NCBI GenBank assembly: GCA_037074615.1
Contig: CM073538.1
Location: 22,407,068-22,471,067 of the forward strand
Source: Leucaena leucocephala
Taxonomy: Eukaryota > Streptophyta > Magnoliopsida > Fabales > Fabaceae
DNA: 64,000 bases
Reading direction: 5' to 3'
Positions 22,611-35,500 of this stretch are shown in pieces. A program made the position numbers and the translations under genes. The notes below the pieces were generated by a model. That model saw only the letters and a program-made list of their open reading frames with translations, had not been told where the DNA came from and searched no databases. The first letter of the stretch is position 1. Every line of letters begins with the position of its first letter.

Positions 22611-24185
22611 ATGAAAAATGGGAGGCCATTTATAGTCACACGTTTCTTCTCATCACTCCACAGTACTATTTCTCTCATCCCGTCAACTCAAACTCCATAC
22701 TCTTTTTCTCCCACTATCCTGCTATCCAGTACTTTACAGCATTACATCAATTCAGATACTCCTTCCGATGGTCTATATATTCATTCCCACATTCTGAAAA
22801 CTGGGTTTGTTCCAGATAAGAATATTACTATCAAACTCTTAATATTGTATTTGAAATGTAATTCTTTGAGATTTGCACGCCAGATGTTTGACGGATTACC
22901 TGAGAAAACTCTATCTGCTTATAATTATATGATCAGTGGCTACCTTAAACATGGACAAGTCGAAGAATCCATAAATTTGGTGCGTTGGCTGTTAATCTCG
23001 GGGGGGAAACCTGATGGTTATACTTTTTCAATGATTTTAAAAGCATCAACTTCTTTCTCTGGGAATGTTACTCTTGGAGATCTTGGAAGAGTAGTACATG
23101 CCCAAGTCCTCAAATCTGATGTGGAGCTGGATGATGTTATTTGTACGGCACTTGTTGACTCTTATGTTAAGAATGGGAAGGTTGTTTATGCAAGGATCGT
23201 GTTTGATATGATGTTAGAAAAGAATGTGATATGTTCAACGTCCCTCATTTCTGGTTACATGAATCAAGGCTCTGTGGAAGCTGCTGAATATATATTTCAC
23301 AAAACGGTAGAGAAGGATATTGTAGCATTCAATGCGATGATTGAAGGATACAGTAAATCATCTGAACATGCCATGAAATCTGTTGAAGTTTATATTGACA
23401 TGCAAAGGATGAACTTTCGACCAAATATTTCTACATTTGCCAGCATAATCGGTGCTTGTTCAACACTTGCAGCACTTGAACTTGGTCAGCAAGTACAAAG
23501 TCAGCTGATAAAGACTCAACTTTTCTTTAACATAAAAATTGGAAGTGCACTAATAGACATGTATTCCAAATGCGGAAGAGTGGCTGATGCTCGGAGAGTT
23601 TTCGACCACATGCCCGAAAAGAATGTTTTCTCTTGGACATCTATGATTGATGGATATGGGAAGAATTGTTTTTCAAATGAAGCACTTGATCTATTTTGGA
23701 GGATGTGGAAAGAACATTGCATTGAACCTAATTTTGTGACATTCCTTAGCGTTCTCTCAGCTTGCGCTCATGCTGGGCTTGTAGATAAGGGTTGGGAGAT
23801 CTTTCACAGTATGGAGAACGAATACTCACTAAAGGCACGGATGGAACATTATGCTTGTATGGTTGATCTATTAGGACGAGCAGGAAGGTTGCATCAGGCT
23901 TGGGACTTTGTGATGAGGATGCCTGAGAGACCCAATTCTGATGTTTGGGCTGCACTGCTTAGTTCATGCAGACTCCATGGTAATTTGGAGATGGCAAAAG
24001 TAGCAGCAGATGAGCTTTTCAAGTTGAATGCTGATGGACGACCAGGGGCATATGTTGCGCTATCAAACACTTTAGCAGCTGCTGGGAAATGGGATGGTGT
24101 GAGTGAACTTAGGGAAATAATGAGTAAGAGAGGCATTTCAAAGGATACGGCTTTCAGTTGGGTTGAAGTAGATAGTGTCCGTTAG
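22611..24185 (+). CDS. E-type pentatricopeptide repeat protein (At1g28690-like), mitochondrial
   Basis: Single-exon frame of 524 residues to TAG. The frame is open upstream to 22467, but there the codon is TTG; 22611 is the first ATG (MKNGRPFIVTRFFSS) and gives a plausible organelle presequence. PLS-type PPR motifs run from about residue 75 to 450, for example YNYMISGYLKHGQVEES, CTALVDSYVKNGKVVYAR, NAMIEGYSKSSEHA and WTSMIDGYGKN. An E domain follows with WAALLSSCRLHGN and ELFKLNADGRPGAYVALSN. No DYW deaminase is present. Such proteins bind organellar RNA sequence-specifically and usually direct C-to-U editing, recruiting a deaminase in trans. The resemblance to At1g28690 is strong along the whole length. 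Confidence 0.93.
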   Translation: MKNGRPFIVTRFFSSLHSTISLIPSTQTPYSFSPTILLSSTLQHYINSDTPSDGLYIHSHILKTGFVPDKNITIKLLILYLKCNSLRFARQMFDGLPEKTLSAYNYMISGYLKHGQVEESINLVRWLLISGGKPDGYTFSMILKASTSFSGNVTLGDLGRVVHAQVLKSDVELDDVICTALVDSYVKNGKVVYARIVFDMMLEKNVICSTSLISGYMNQGSVEAAEYIFHKTVEKDIVAFNAMIEGYSKSSEHAMKSVEVYIDMQRMNFRPNISTFASIIGACSTLAALELGQQVQSQLIKTQLFFNIKIGSALIDMYSKCGRVADARRVFDHMPEKNVFSWTSMIDGYGKNCFSNEALDLFWRMWKEHCIEPNFVTFLSVLSACAHAGLVDKGWEIFHSMENEYSLKARMEHYACMVDLLGRAGRLHQAWDFVMRMPERPNSDVWAALLSSCRLHGNLEMAKVAADELFKLNADGRPGAYVALSNTLAAAGKWDGVSELREIMSKRGISKDTAFSWVEVDSVR

Positions 24186-24906
24186 TTCTCATGAGGGAGG
24201 CAAAGAGGTGCTATAGCATAGCCATATATTGTTCGATGAGATGATCTATCTTGTATGCTTTCAGGTTGTCAAGGATTGTCATGCTCACAAAATATAAACT
24301 ACTGACAAATGCATCCCTTTGCTTCATCCTTGATCTTCTTTCTTTTCTTTTTCCTTTTCTCTCTTTCTGACAAAATTGTCTTTTTCTGTATACTGTAAAA
24401 AGAAGTTGCAAGAGAAAATCATGTAACAATTTCATTTTTTTTGGTTGTGATCAGTAAATTAGATGATACCTATGATTCTGTTTGACTTGCCCGTGGAGAA
24501 CTTTGAGAAGACAACAGTCTTTCTATTGGGAATTTGCAGAGTATGATTTAGGGAGTTCAATAATGATTGTCTAGTAAAATTAATGTTGATCGTGGTCAAA
24601 TTTTTACAGTAACTAACGAAATAACAAGTAACAGTGAAAACTTCACATTATATTTATTTTTTTAAAAATAAATATTTTAATTTAAAAAAATAATAACTCA
24701 TTTCAACTAAATTAAAAGGTTCATTTTTTCTTAAAAGTAAAATAAAGTGTTAATTATTTTGGATGAGTTATTTTTCAACTAAGATTAAAATGTTGTGACT
24801 TGTTATATTTTATCGGCGAGAGTTTAGATCATATAATATTTTTAGAGTATATAAGTATTTTTTTTTATATTTTTATAAGAAATATATAGTAAAAAAGATT
24901 TTAACC
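24186..24906. other. Intergenic, PPR 3' flank
   Basis: Probable PPR 3' UTR up to about 24430, then AT-rich spacer. No exon recognised. Confidence 0.4.
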
Positions 24907-25850
24907 ACATAGGTTATGTTTAGTTCAATAAAGGGTAGGGTAAATTGGGTTAATTTAAGGGAGAGTAAGGAATAATAGATGAGATTGTATGTATAAAAGT
25001 AAATAGGAGAGATGATTCTTATTTGGTTCATAAAGGGAGGAGTGGGGAGTTAATTAGAAAATAATAAATATACATTTATCTCTTTTTTAAAATTTATTTA
25101 CTTTTTATTTATTATATTTATATCAGAATTATTATTGTTTAATTTATAAAATTTTAACATTATCTATTATTAATTTTATAATTATTATATATATTAATAT
25201 AGTATATAAATCAATATTTGAGTACTACCAGGGCTACAAATGGACTGTGGGTCTCACGAATTACCCCACTAGATAATATTTGGCATTCTTGCTTTTTAAT
25301 TTCATTTTTTTGGACAGGTCCATATCTATATGGTTGGCAATAGATGGATTGCTTTACGGATTGGTCCGAGTGATAAACAGCTCAGTATCACTTAAGCAAG
25401 GTCTTGAGTTCGAGCCTTAGCGTATGCAGAAAATTTCCGTTGGGAGACTCACCCACCATAGCCAGATGCGCGACGCAGGTCGGATCCAGATGTAGTCGGG
25501 GCAAAATTCCGGTAAACTGGGTGGAAAAAAAAAAACAGATGGATTGCTTTGCGTCGGCATTCGTGAGAGAGTGAACATCTACTCGCAGGCCGTCGAGGAA
25601 GCAATCCATTGGAACATATTCTGGGCAAACTTGTACTATAAAAAAAATAAGTAGAACTAATTTAATCAATATAATATATAATATTTCTCACTCCTTTAAA
25701 AACTCTTAAATTTAAAGGGTTGTAAGAGCAGGAAAGGGGAGCAAAAACTGACAATTTTAAACCTTTTTTTCCTTTTATTTTTTTCAACTAAACATCCTTA
25801 TACCTTCTCTATCATATCCTCTCCTCTAAAATCCTCCAACTAAACAATTT
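24907..25850. mobile_element. MITE-like element with inverted ends, hosting a SINE
   Basis: The left end reads TTATGTTTAGTTCAATAAAG, followed by G/A-rich blocks such as GGGAGGAGTGGGGAG. The right end, read on the minus strand, is TTGTTTAGTTGGAGG followed by AGAGGAGAGGATATG. The shared TGTTTAGTT and G/A-rich order look like inverted termini of a non-autonomous DNA transposon. No transposase is visible. Flanking target duplications were not clear. The SINE at 25356-25536 sits inside it and so inserted later. Confidence 0.45.
25356..25536 (+). mobile_element. tRNA-derived SINE with 14-bp target duplication
   Basis: The head has an A box TGGTCCGAGTG (25362-25372) and a B box GAGTTCGAGCC about 35 bases later. 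The body includes GCGTATGCAGAAAATTTCCG and GGTCGGATCCAGATGTAGTC, and the tail is about 12 A. Perfect direct repeats AGATGGATTGCTTT lie at 25342-25355 and 25537-25550. The structure is a full-length pol III retroposon. Near-perfect flanks indicate a fairly recent insertion. Confidence 0.88.
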
Positions 25851-28643
25851 CTTAATCATGAGGTTTTAAGTTTAAATACGTATCAATACAAAAAAAAAAT
25901 CTTTAAAAAGTTATCCTTACAAGTTTTATAATATTTGAATATAATCTAGTAAAAAATTATATTTTGAATTATGTGAATTATGTTTTTTTATAAATAAAAT
26001 TACTTTTCATATTTTTAAAATAGTTTCAATCTAAGGGTTTCGGCTTAGGCCAAAACCTAGCACTAACATATAACATTTGAGCAGCGACAGCGACTCCGCA
26101 AGGGGGAAAGTGGAAAATGTGACAGCGTGACCTGTGAGGGAGAGAGGAACCACGATACGGGGGGTGGGGGGGAGACCAGAGTGTGAGTGTAATTTGTGTT
26201 GGGTCTATTGTGCTTAAAATCTAAAACTTCAAACTGAAAAATAAAACCAAAATTTGCTTTAAAAAATAAACCAAACCAAGACTAAAAACTGGATTAACTG
26301 AAACAAATAGATTGAACATAGTTCGGTTGGGTTTGATTTTGCTCACCCACAGTTGTGAAGGATAGAACTTGAGTGTCATTCCACTCAAATATTTGTTGAT
26401 TGAGCTGAGAACGAGGTTTGGTAAATCCCTGAGAATTTGAGACTGTCCTTAGGTTGTAATACAAGCAGCCGAGTGGTTTGAGATTGGCGGAAAGATGGAG
26501 TCACGGAGATTCATAAACTGCCTAAAAAATTGTCATGTGAGGGTGGAAAAGTCCCACTTATTTTACATATCTCTTACTTGGCAATCTTATCCACGTCACA
26601 CTCCTTACTTAGCAATCTTATCACTTCATTAATTGTTCCCGCATTCTTATTCTACTATTTATTCTTTCCCAAGTCACTAATGATACATCTTCTCGGCAAC
26701 TTCTTTTTTTATAAATAAAAATTTAAGTAAATATAAAAATATTTATAAAAAACTATTAAAAAAATTCATAATAATACAGAAATTAATCTCATATTCTTAT
26801 AAAATATAAATTTATTTTTTATTATTTATACTATTTTTATTATTTATATTAATTTTTGTTGACTATTAGACAACTTTATCACTTCAACTAATCGCGCTTT
26901 TTTATCCTAACATGGATCCATGGCCTATAAAAAGAACTTGAGGTTGAAGCTCAGAATACACCAACTTTTGAACTTTGAAGCTATTCTCACGTCCCCCCAT
27001 GAGCTTATTGCTGAGTTTACTATTTTTTGTGTTATGTCACACTATTTTGTGGTAGGAAGGGCTTGTTTAATTATAGGGATTATCGCCATTTTTATTCCAA
27101 CCCTGTGTGACGAATAATTGTTAAGAACAATGTTATTGAGTATGACCTAAACTATATTTTTTATTGGTTTTTAAGGTCTTTCCAACACTAAGTACCTCTG
27201 AAGATTGGAAGTTCTTACCCACCATCCTATAGAATATGACCCTAAAATTCTCTTAAAGAGCGGTGATTATTATTATAAAGAAAGAGTAGTGTTTATTATT
27301 ACGAATGCTACTTTTATTTATTACTTATATATTATCTCACAATGTATATAATTAGCATAAGTAATTATGAAGATTCAAAAATCTCATGCAATATAGTAAT
27401 AAAAATTAGGATACTAAGAACCTTTTACTTCAAACAAGGTTCGCAAAGCGTTAAGGAGGGTATAGTTCAGGGGCATGTGTACCAATCCATTGAAAAATGT
27501 TTAATTAATTCATGTATTTATAATATAAAACAATTACCTTTATAAAAAAACAAACAATTACAATATTCTCATGAAAAGTCAAAATAGAAGGGAGGAAGAA
27601 TAACACTTTAGTCCTAAAATATTAATTTAATAATATATATAGTTGATCTAACAGAATAAAGTCTCATTAGATACCTTTAAATTTAAAATTTGATTCTTAT
27701 AGAAGATACCTATACTAAGAAAGATAATCACAAATCACAAAACTAAGATATCTAAGTTAATATTATAAAAAATTAGATTTCAAATCATTTTCATAAAAAA
27801 ATAAAGTTGTAAATGTCATCCAAACCAAACCATTGTAAACGCGTTCCAATATTACAAATCAGGCATTTTAAATGTTATATGTGACTCATAATTTGCAACT
27901 AGGATTCTCACTATTTCATTTACAACATATTTTTTTATCAAAATATTTTGGTACCTAACTTTCATCAAATTAAACTCTGGAACCTGATTGTCATTCCCCT
28001 CACAAACAATAACCACAATCAGCATACCAACATAACCCGATTAAAAGAAAGAAGAAACATATTCGTCAAAATCATAGAACAAAGAAGAAAATGAAAGAAC
28101 CATCAAATCGAACCACAACCATCTTCACCACCAATGAATCAAAGTTGGAACCTTCAAAGTCGACGCCGTTATTGTTGCTCATTGCAACACGCTTCTAATT
28201 AATTTATTAAGATTAGTTGATAAATTAATTTCATGGAGAATTAAGAGAAAATTTTGGGTGCTTTGAAGGCGCCTTTGCAAAGAGGAAGAAGGGAGGAAGG
28301 AAGAAATTCAGGCGACGAAGGGCCACAACTGGTTCCTGTAGAGTATAGGCCCCTATTTATCTAAGCTAGAAATCAAGAGAGAGTCTGAAAAAGATATCAC
28401 CAACTCAAAAAAAAAATATAAGCAGAATCCATTATGATTAATAGCAGCAATTGCTATATGCAATGCCGATGCAGGAATCACACAAACCATTCAAAGTCAA
28501 TGTAACGTCAGTAACAATTATTACCATGCAAGCTAGCAGCGGGAGCTATAATATACGTACATAAAATATATATTGCCCCAAGGTTAATAATCGGGTGAGT
28601 TACGAACAAACCATATATACCCACAAACACACAAGATATGACC
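25851..28643. other. Intergenic, AT-rich with no gene recognised
   Basis: There is a G-rich run near 26157-26173. ORFs at 26530, 26920 and 27342 are AT-rich and lack homology cues. The region ends at the 3' flank of the minus-strand KNOX gene. Nothing further is supported. Confidence 0.4.
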
Positions 28644-31600
28644 TCAATCACTGGTGGAAAAAGGTCCATAGAGGCCATCCAAAACTGCTGCTTGCATTTC
28701 CTCCGTTGGCTTCCAATGGCGCTTCCTTTGATTTATAAACCAATTGTTTATTTGCTTTTGGTCCAGACCTGTCCATTCAGCTAATGCAACCTTATCCGCT
28801 TCCTGCTCCATCAGGAGCCATGCATTCATGTTAGATTTTACAATTGAAATTCATAGCGGGTAAGCACACAAAGCAGCGAGTTGCTTACCGTCGGGTATGG
28901 CCATTTGAAGTGAATATTCCACCATGCAAGCAATATTTGTCTCGCTTCTTTGGGTAGCCTCTCTTTCTTTTTCTTTTTAGAAAATTCATGCTTTAGACCA
29001 ATAATATATCCACTATATCTACGAAGAAGTTTGTCCTTCAACTCTCGATCCTCAGTGATTCTCTTTGACTCGTTTTCTTCTTTCTCTTCCTTACTAATGC
29101 CATCCCCGGATGATCCAGTACCTTCATCTATCAAACGAAAACACAAAATTATAACAGGGCTCGATTCGTGTTATATAGTTCACTAAACTCGGTCAATTGT
29201 CCATGTATCTATTGTGTGCAGAAATATTGGTGTACCCACCAATGCATGGACAAGTGACGCATAGCAACAGAAGCCAAGAAATCTACGAGTTACATATAGC
29301 AAATGTTAGGTTTCAGTTTCCCATGAAATTAAAACACAGCACTTTGGAGATTTCGTGATAAGAAAAGAAGCACGAGATAACCTATTGGTTGTATAATTGC
29401 TTGCGGAAGAGTCACTAATAACTAAAATCCACTAATATAGATCTGTTGATGAAAGGTAAAATCACTTGCTTCATTAAGCTTCTATAATTTTTTCCTCTAA
29501 TATCTATAGAAGAAAACCATATGTGTGATGAGTGTCAGTTTCTTGCGTGACTAAGCGAATGCAAACTATTCATTCCATGTCATCAGATGATCAGAGAATA
29601 AATCAATCAAGTGATACAAAATTTTTACTACTAATTTACCCACCAACAAATGAATCCAGTTACATATTTTTAAATCTTAAATGTATTGCTTATAAAATGT
29701 ATAGTGAATTATTTGTAATGAAAACTAGCACTAACTATTCCCGTAAAACGTCTGTGCGCAATAATCAACCTAATTCACCCTAACATAGCCATGATAGAGT
29801 TGCAAAAACTGCCAAAATGTGGTATAGTGGTACGTTGTAGTTGACGTTGGGGATAACTCGTAACAAATAGTTGGGAAGGACATAACATGGTCCATGGCCG
29901 AAGACCATTCGGTCCAGTAGCATATGTGTGCTTGGTGACATCAGATCTAGGGTTTAAATCCTAGCCTCATGAGGATATATGCCTGATGTCCAAATTAAAA
30001 AAAAAAAAAACACGATCCATGTACGAAAATATATGGTAAAGAGAAGAGTGGGAGGCAGCAAGAACAGTAAAAACCAGGTGGGCACATGCGTCCCAGCAAT
30101 CTGTCACACCCCATAGGGCAAGCACGACAGATATTTTGGGCCACAATGACAAGGATGTGACGGATCACAATGACGTGATCAATAATTAGTGAGAGAGCGA
30201 AGAAAGAGTGACCAAAAAAGTCTGTCGTGTCGAATCACAGTCGAGGGGTTTCGTCTGTGAAGTGAAGCAAGGGGACGCCGTCATAACACAGCACTGAGCG
30301 TTCCGTCTTCTCGGTATTGTCATTTGTCAGGATGAGTGCCCAAACCCGCAAAACACGCCCTTGTCAATTCAGTTTTCTGTACGTTTTCTGATTTCTAAGA
30401 GCTTTCCTAATTCCGACTATATATCAAATATGCATCAGCTGAGTCGTCGGTGCCATGGCCTTCCCTGTGAAACCATTAATGCTCAAAGAAGAAAAGTCCA
30501 ACTGGATTTCTTTTTTTTTTCTTTTCTTTTTTACAAAAACAAAATTATCCCAATATCAAACAGAATAAATTATAAATTATCTTTAAATATAATACTAAAT
30601 ATTCAATAACTAAAATATAATATTATAACTAGAATTACAATAAATAATAACCCAAGCCCAACTGTATTTCCATTTACAATTAAATCTTCGCTTGTCTTTT
30701 GGTCCATATAACTATGTTTCAGAAGTAAAGTCATTGATCCATACAAGAAGAAAGAGAAACAGACTGGTTTGCCTAATTTATGTGTACGTACCTTTTCTAG
30801 GAAATACATGATGGACATCTCAGGAGGTTAGATGCCAGAAAAAAAAAACAAAAGTTGAGTAGATATCTGACGGTCCAAGACCTAACTCCACGATAAGTAG
30901 CTGACATTGTAACGTCATATGCAGGAGTCCATTCTGTCAGACGATTCCCAGAATGGCTCAATAGCGCTCCACCCATCCACGTATTAGGAATGTCAAATTG
31001 TCCATATACACCCGAAAAAATTTATAATAAATCATATCATTTTAAAGCATTTCATTAATTACTAATTATCAATTTCATCCAACAGTTTGCTAATGTGTGT
31101 GTATACAATTCATAAGACGGCATCATCATGAACTGTAGCATATTTATTAGATTTTATGAATTAATCTACGGCTGAACAAATAAATAATAATGCACAAACC
31201 CCAGTGGTGAGCATTGGCAAAACAAGACGTGAGAATTGAGCCCTGCTCAGAGAATGAAAAATAAAAGAAAGGTCATAACGATATCCAGCGCAAATAAACA
31301 GACAAGCCCCTGATACATAGTCATACGACCAGCCTGACTTTCAAACAGCAAATTGTTCAGGCGAAGAAGAAATGAACGTCAAAGTATGATGAAATCAACC
31401 TGGAGAAATTTTAAAATTACTAGTCCATTGTAACGCACATGACTATATATATAGATGCATGAGAAAACCAACCCAACTGGCAATTATATTCTTAACCACA
31501 AGGAGATTTCCAATGAACTTAACTGAATCATGTCAGACATCATTAGGGAACTTAGTTTTGCTTTGAAGTTAAACAGAAATAAAATGCGTGTTCGAACATG

Positions 31601-32482
31601 GTGATGGTAGGGCAAACTACAGTTAAAATCTGGATCAAGAGAAAAGACTAGAAAACTAAATTATACAAAACTCCTACAAATAACCCCTTTAACCTATAAA
31701 GCTTGAGTTTTTAAGTCTGCACAGATAAACACACCCCCCCAAAAAAATTGTTTGAATGCTATGCAAAAAAGCTCCATAAATTTTAAAATGCGCGCTAATA
31801 AATAATGCATGAACATAAAATATTTATCAGCAAGAATGTAAAAGTTTTAATAGGAAGATTCATAGTAAAGTTTCAAATGTTAGGAAGATCATTGATACAT
31901 ATGCGTAAAGTTTTAGAAGAATCCTGTATAATGTAACTTTAAAAAAATAAAGATATAACTCACACGTGCATGAATCATCAGTAGTACAGCCTATAATAAT
32001 TAAGTGAGAATATTTTACAATCCAGTAAAAGACAGAAAGAACTGATTATCCACTATTTTTATTCAAACTGATACAACTCTTCCCGCACGAATCTTGACAT
32101 ATAATTACACATCTAGAATTATGTTACCTCGTAATAAACTTCAAAATAAATGTTAGGCGACGAACCACACAGAATCACAATTTCACACAAAGGCAAGCTT
32201 CTTATTAAATTCTATTTAAACATCGTCACTTTGTCAGCTTAACTATATGTACATCTTCGCCGAATTGGCAAAGGCAATTGATGTACCAAACAAGTCATAT
32301 TTGTGCCTCAGATTTTTTGTTATAACAAAAAAATGGGGCAATCGCTTTCCCTCAGTACCTTATCCATGACAATTCAACAATTCAGTACCAAAGATTCAAA
32401 GCAGAAAATTACCTATGAAGCAATCACCAACAAAATAACACAAGGAGGGAAAGACCAACGATTGTTTGCCCACAGTATATTC

Positions 32483-32514
<32 letters not shown>

Positions 32515-35500
32515 CTTCAGACTTATAATGCCGCAATCGTCTAAAGTATAGTTGTGACCAACTTGTGATATAAGTTTTCCCCCGTTTTAGAACGGAAAAA
32601 CGCAAGCACGCAATAAACTGGAAAAAGGGCATAAAGTCGTTTGTAAAAGCCTATAAGGTCTGGCTTAAGTGCATCTCCGAATTGGAAAATCCTGAAAGAA
32701 CTCTCTTTTCCACGTTCAAAGCTGTTATTTTCCATCAAATACATAACCTTCAGCCAAGAAATTCTCTCAAGGAAGCAGCTTTATCTGGAAGTGATAGCCA
32801 AAATAGCCTATGAACAAATATATTATAAATGAAGTCTTGTACTTGTTCCTTTGATCATATAAAGGTAATAAGATATTGCTTAAATTATGCAGCAAAACCC
32901 GACAGAAACAAAAGCATGAACATTACATCGGTTATTTATGACTTATCTTGATACCAGATAACCTCAAAAGTCGAAATAGTTTGATTAAACAACCATAAAC
33001 TGTACTAGATTTCAAAGGAAGATGAGATCAGTACCCCAACACGTGCAACCACACTACTTGGAACAGTAGCCAGTGTACTTCACTCTGTCAAAGATGTATA
33101 TGTATATATTATTCGCATAAGAGGATTAGTTCCTATCCAGAATCTTACTGTGTTGACGATCAAATATCAAAGATGGGGCTTCTGGCCTCATCAATTCAAC
33201 GTTTTATTAAAATAAAACAGTTGATCAAAGCTAACTGTTATCTGCCGCTGAGTGTTTTTAAAATAAATTAAAAGCGAACAACTACTCTTCACGTCAATGA
33301 CTTTATTCCAGGCATTAAAATGTCAAAAAACTAATTTAAGCCCCACTCATGCACTTTAGAAAACCATTACGTCTAGAAGGCATCATTATCAAGTCTAATG
33401 GCAGTAATAATCAATAATCCATAAGTAAATATTTTGAAATTATTGACCTCGTTTGGAATGTATCGAATAGAGTTAAAAATGATTTTATAAATGTAAAATG
33501 TCTTCTATACACTGGGATGTAGTAGAAAAATAACAAAAATCTTGTTATTAAGTAATGAAAATATATTTATAACGGCTACATGTGGGTGGATATATGGATT
33601 TTTGTGTGATGGAATGTGACCAGGCTTGCAATTGGAGCCGAAGTTTACTCATTACAGACCTGCTCGCTCCAAGCTGTTCTAAGGGCGTGTTTGGATTCAA
33701 CTTTTTGAATCTCAAATGTTTATTTGAGGAACCAGCATTTGTCAAAAGCTGTTTGGGTAATTTTTTAATTTTTTTTCACTTCAGAAAGTCTATTTGTAGT
33801 GTTTCAAAATTACTTAATTTTTGAAAAACTTTCGATTTAAATTATTTTCTAATAACAAAAATAAATTTGAGTTACATTTCCAAACAACTTTAAATTAAAT
33901 GACCTTTTCAAATATGTATCAAAACATAAATCCTATTACAATAATTAACTTTTACTAAACAAACTTTTAACAAATGAATTTTTGATTAACTGACTTTTGA
34001 CGAAGTAAAAACCAAACACAAACAAACACACCAATAACTAAGGAATACATTGCTAATAATTTTTTTTTCTAAACGCGCTCTATCGTGAAGGGCTTGAAGT
34101 CGGTAACCCCAAGGTCATACCCTAGCAAAGTTATCGCGGGGTTTGAGAGTTTGTTTACCAAGAGCGCAATCTTACGGGCGCTCGAAGGACCTCTTTCGTG
34201 ACTAGATATGTTTTTCATTAACATTTTGCGAATCTCAAAATACTTCAATGATAGAGGAGCTAGCTAAACTTCTCACATGATGTCAGTCCTCTGAAACAAA
34301 ACCCCTACGGAAATCAAGGTCAAAATATACTTCCAATATAAGTAATTCAGATTTAATTAGTCAAAGGATATTGAAAACAAAAAAATTGATTTGAGTGCCT
34401 AGTTTCTTGTGATGGTTGCTACTTATGGTGCATCATTCACTATCTGTGGTAACCATATAGCATCAAAAGAAGAATCATTGAACAAATAATTAAAGCTGCG
34501 ACTTATCTAAATATAATCCCCTATTGAAAATTACACACTGGTTCTTCTCATTAGATTAGAGCTTCTTTGGTTTCTGCCATTTTGAAATTGTTTTCAGTCT
34601 TTCTGGAGATTTAATGGACCGTCTATATACATGAGTGCATACATAACACATGCATGTATATGTGTCTGTATGTTATACACACACACACACACACACAAGA
34701 TTCCACAGTTTGCGATGAAGACTACTCCTCACTCAGCAAAGTACAGACTCCAGTGTCCTAAAGATAGTGCAGAAAGACTGATCAAACCATCAAGGACGGA
34801 AGACCACCAGCAAACACGCGGACTTTAATTTCGGATTATTTTATTATTTTATGAACGCTTTCTGCACAGCTTTAAGGATGCTTCTAGACGGAGAACGCTG
34901 AAATCTAAACCTAGACTTACAAGTTCTAAGCTATCATCTCAATTTCATGAATCAGATAAAACAAAAGGAGTTTTCCTGGGGAATCGGATTTAAATCAAAA
35001 TACTCAAACAAGAATCAGAAAGAAAGAAAAGAGATTATGGAGCAGAGATAAAAACCAGAATGGTAGTTTCGGGAATGGCCGTTACAGAGGGAGTTAAGCT
35101 GCATTTCCATGTCGTTAAGAAACGCGGTTGCTTCGTCAAAAGGCTTCGAGAGATCCGATTTGTACTTCACCAGTAAGTCGCAATACGTTTCCTTCATTTC
35201 AACAAAAAACAAAAGCACAATACATTAATACGTTTGAAGAAAAGGCGAGTGACAGAAAAAGAAATGAAATGCCACTATTTAGGGTTTGAAACTGTTGAAT
35301 TCTAAATAAGCTCTTGTTTTCCGTAAAAGAGACCATGAATTCATCGAGATCGGGATCGGCAGCCACGTAAGTAGATCTCTGACATAGATCGCCATTCTCT
35401 CGTCCGATTTCGTCGAACAATTTTGCTATCTCCGGCGGCGCTCCAACCTGGAATTAAGAGAGCAAAAGTAGAAAGAAAAAATAAACTTCGTGAAATGGAC

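Noticed and set aside
26157..26173. G-rich run as a possible G-quadruplex
   Set aside because: Isolated, not next to any recognised gene, and nothing else supports function.
34070..34210. GC-richer stretch (GTCGGTAACCCCAAGGTC) as a possible RNA gene
   Set aside because: No cloverleaf or paired A/B boxes could be made out.
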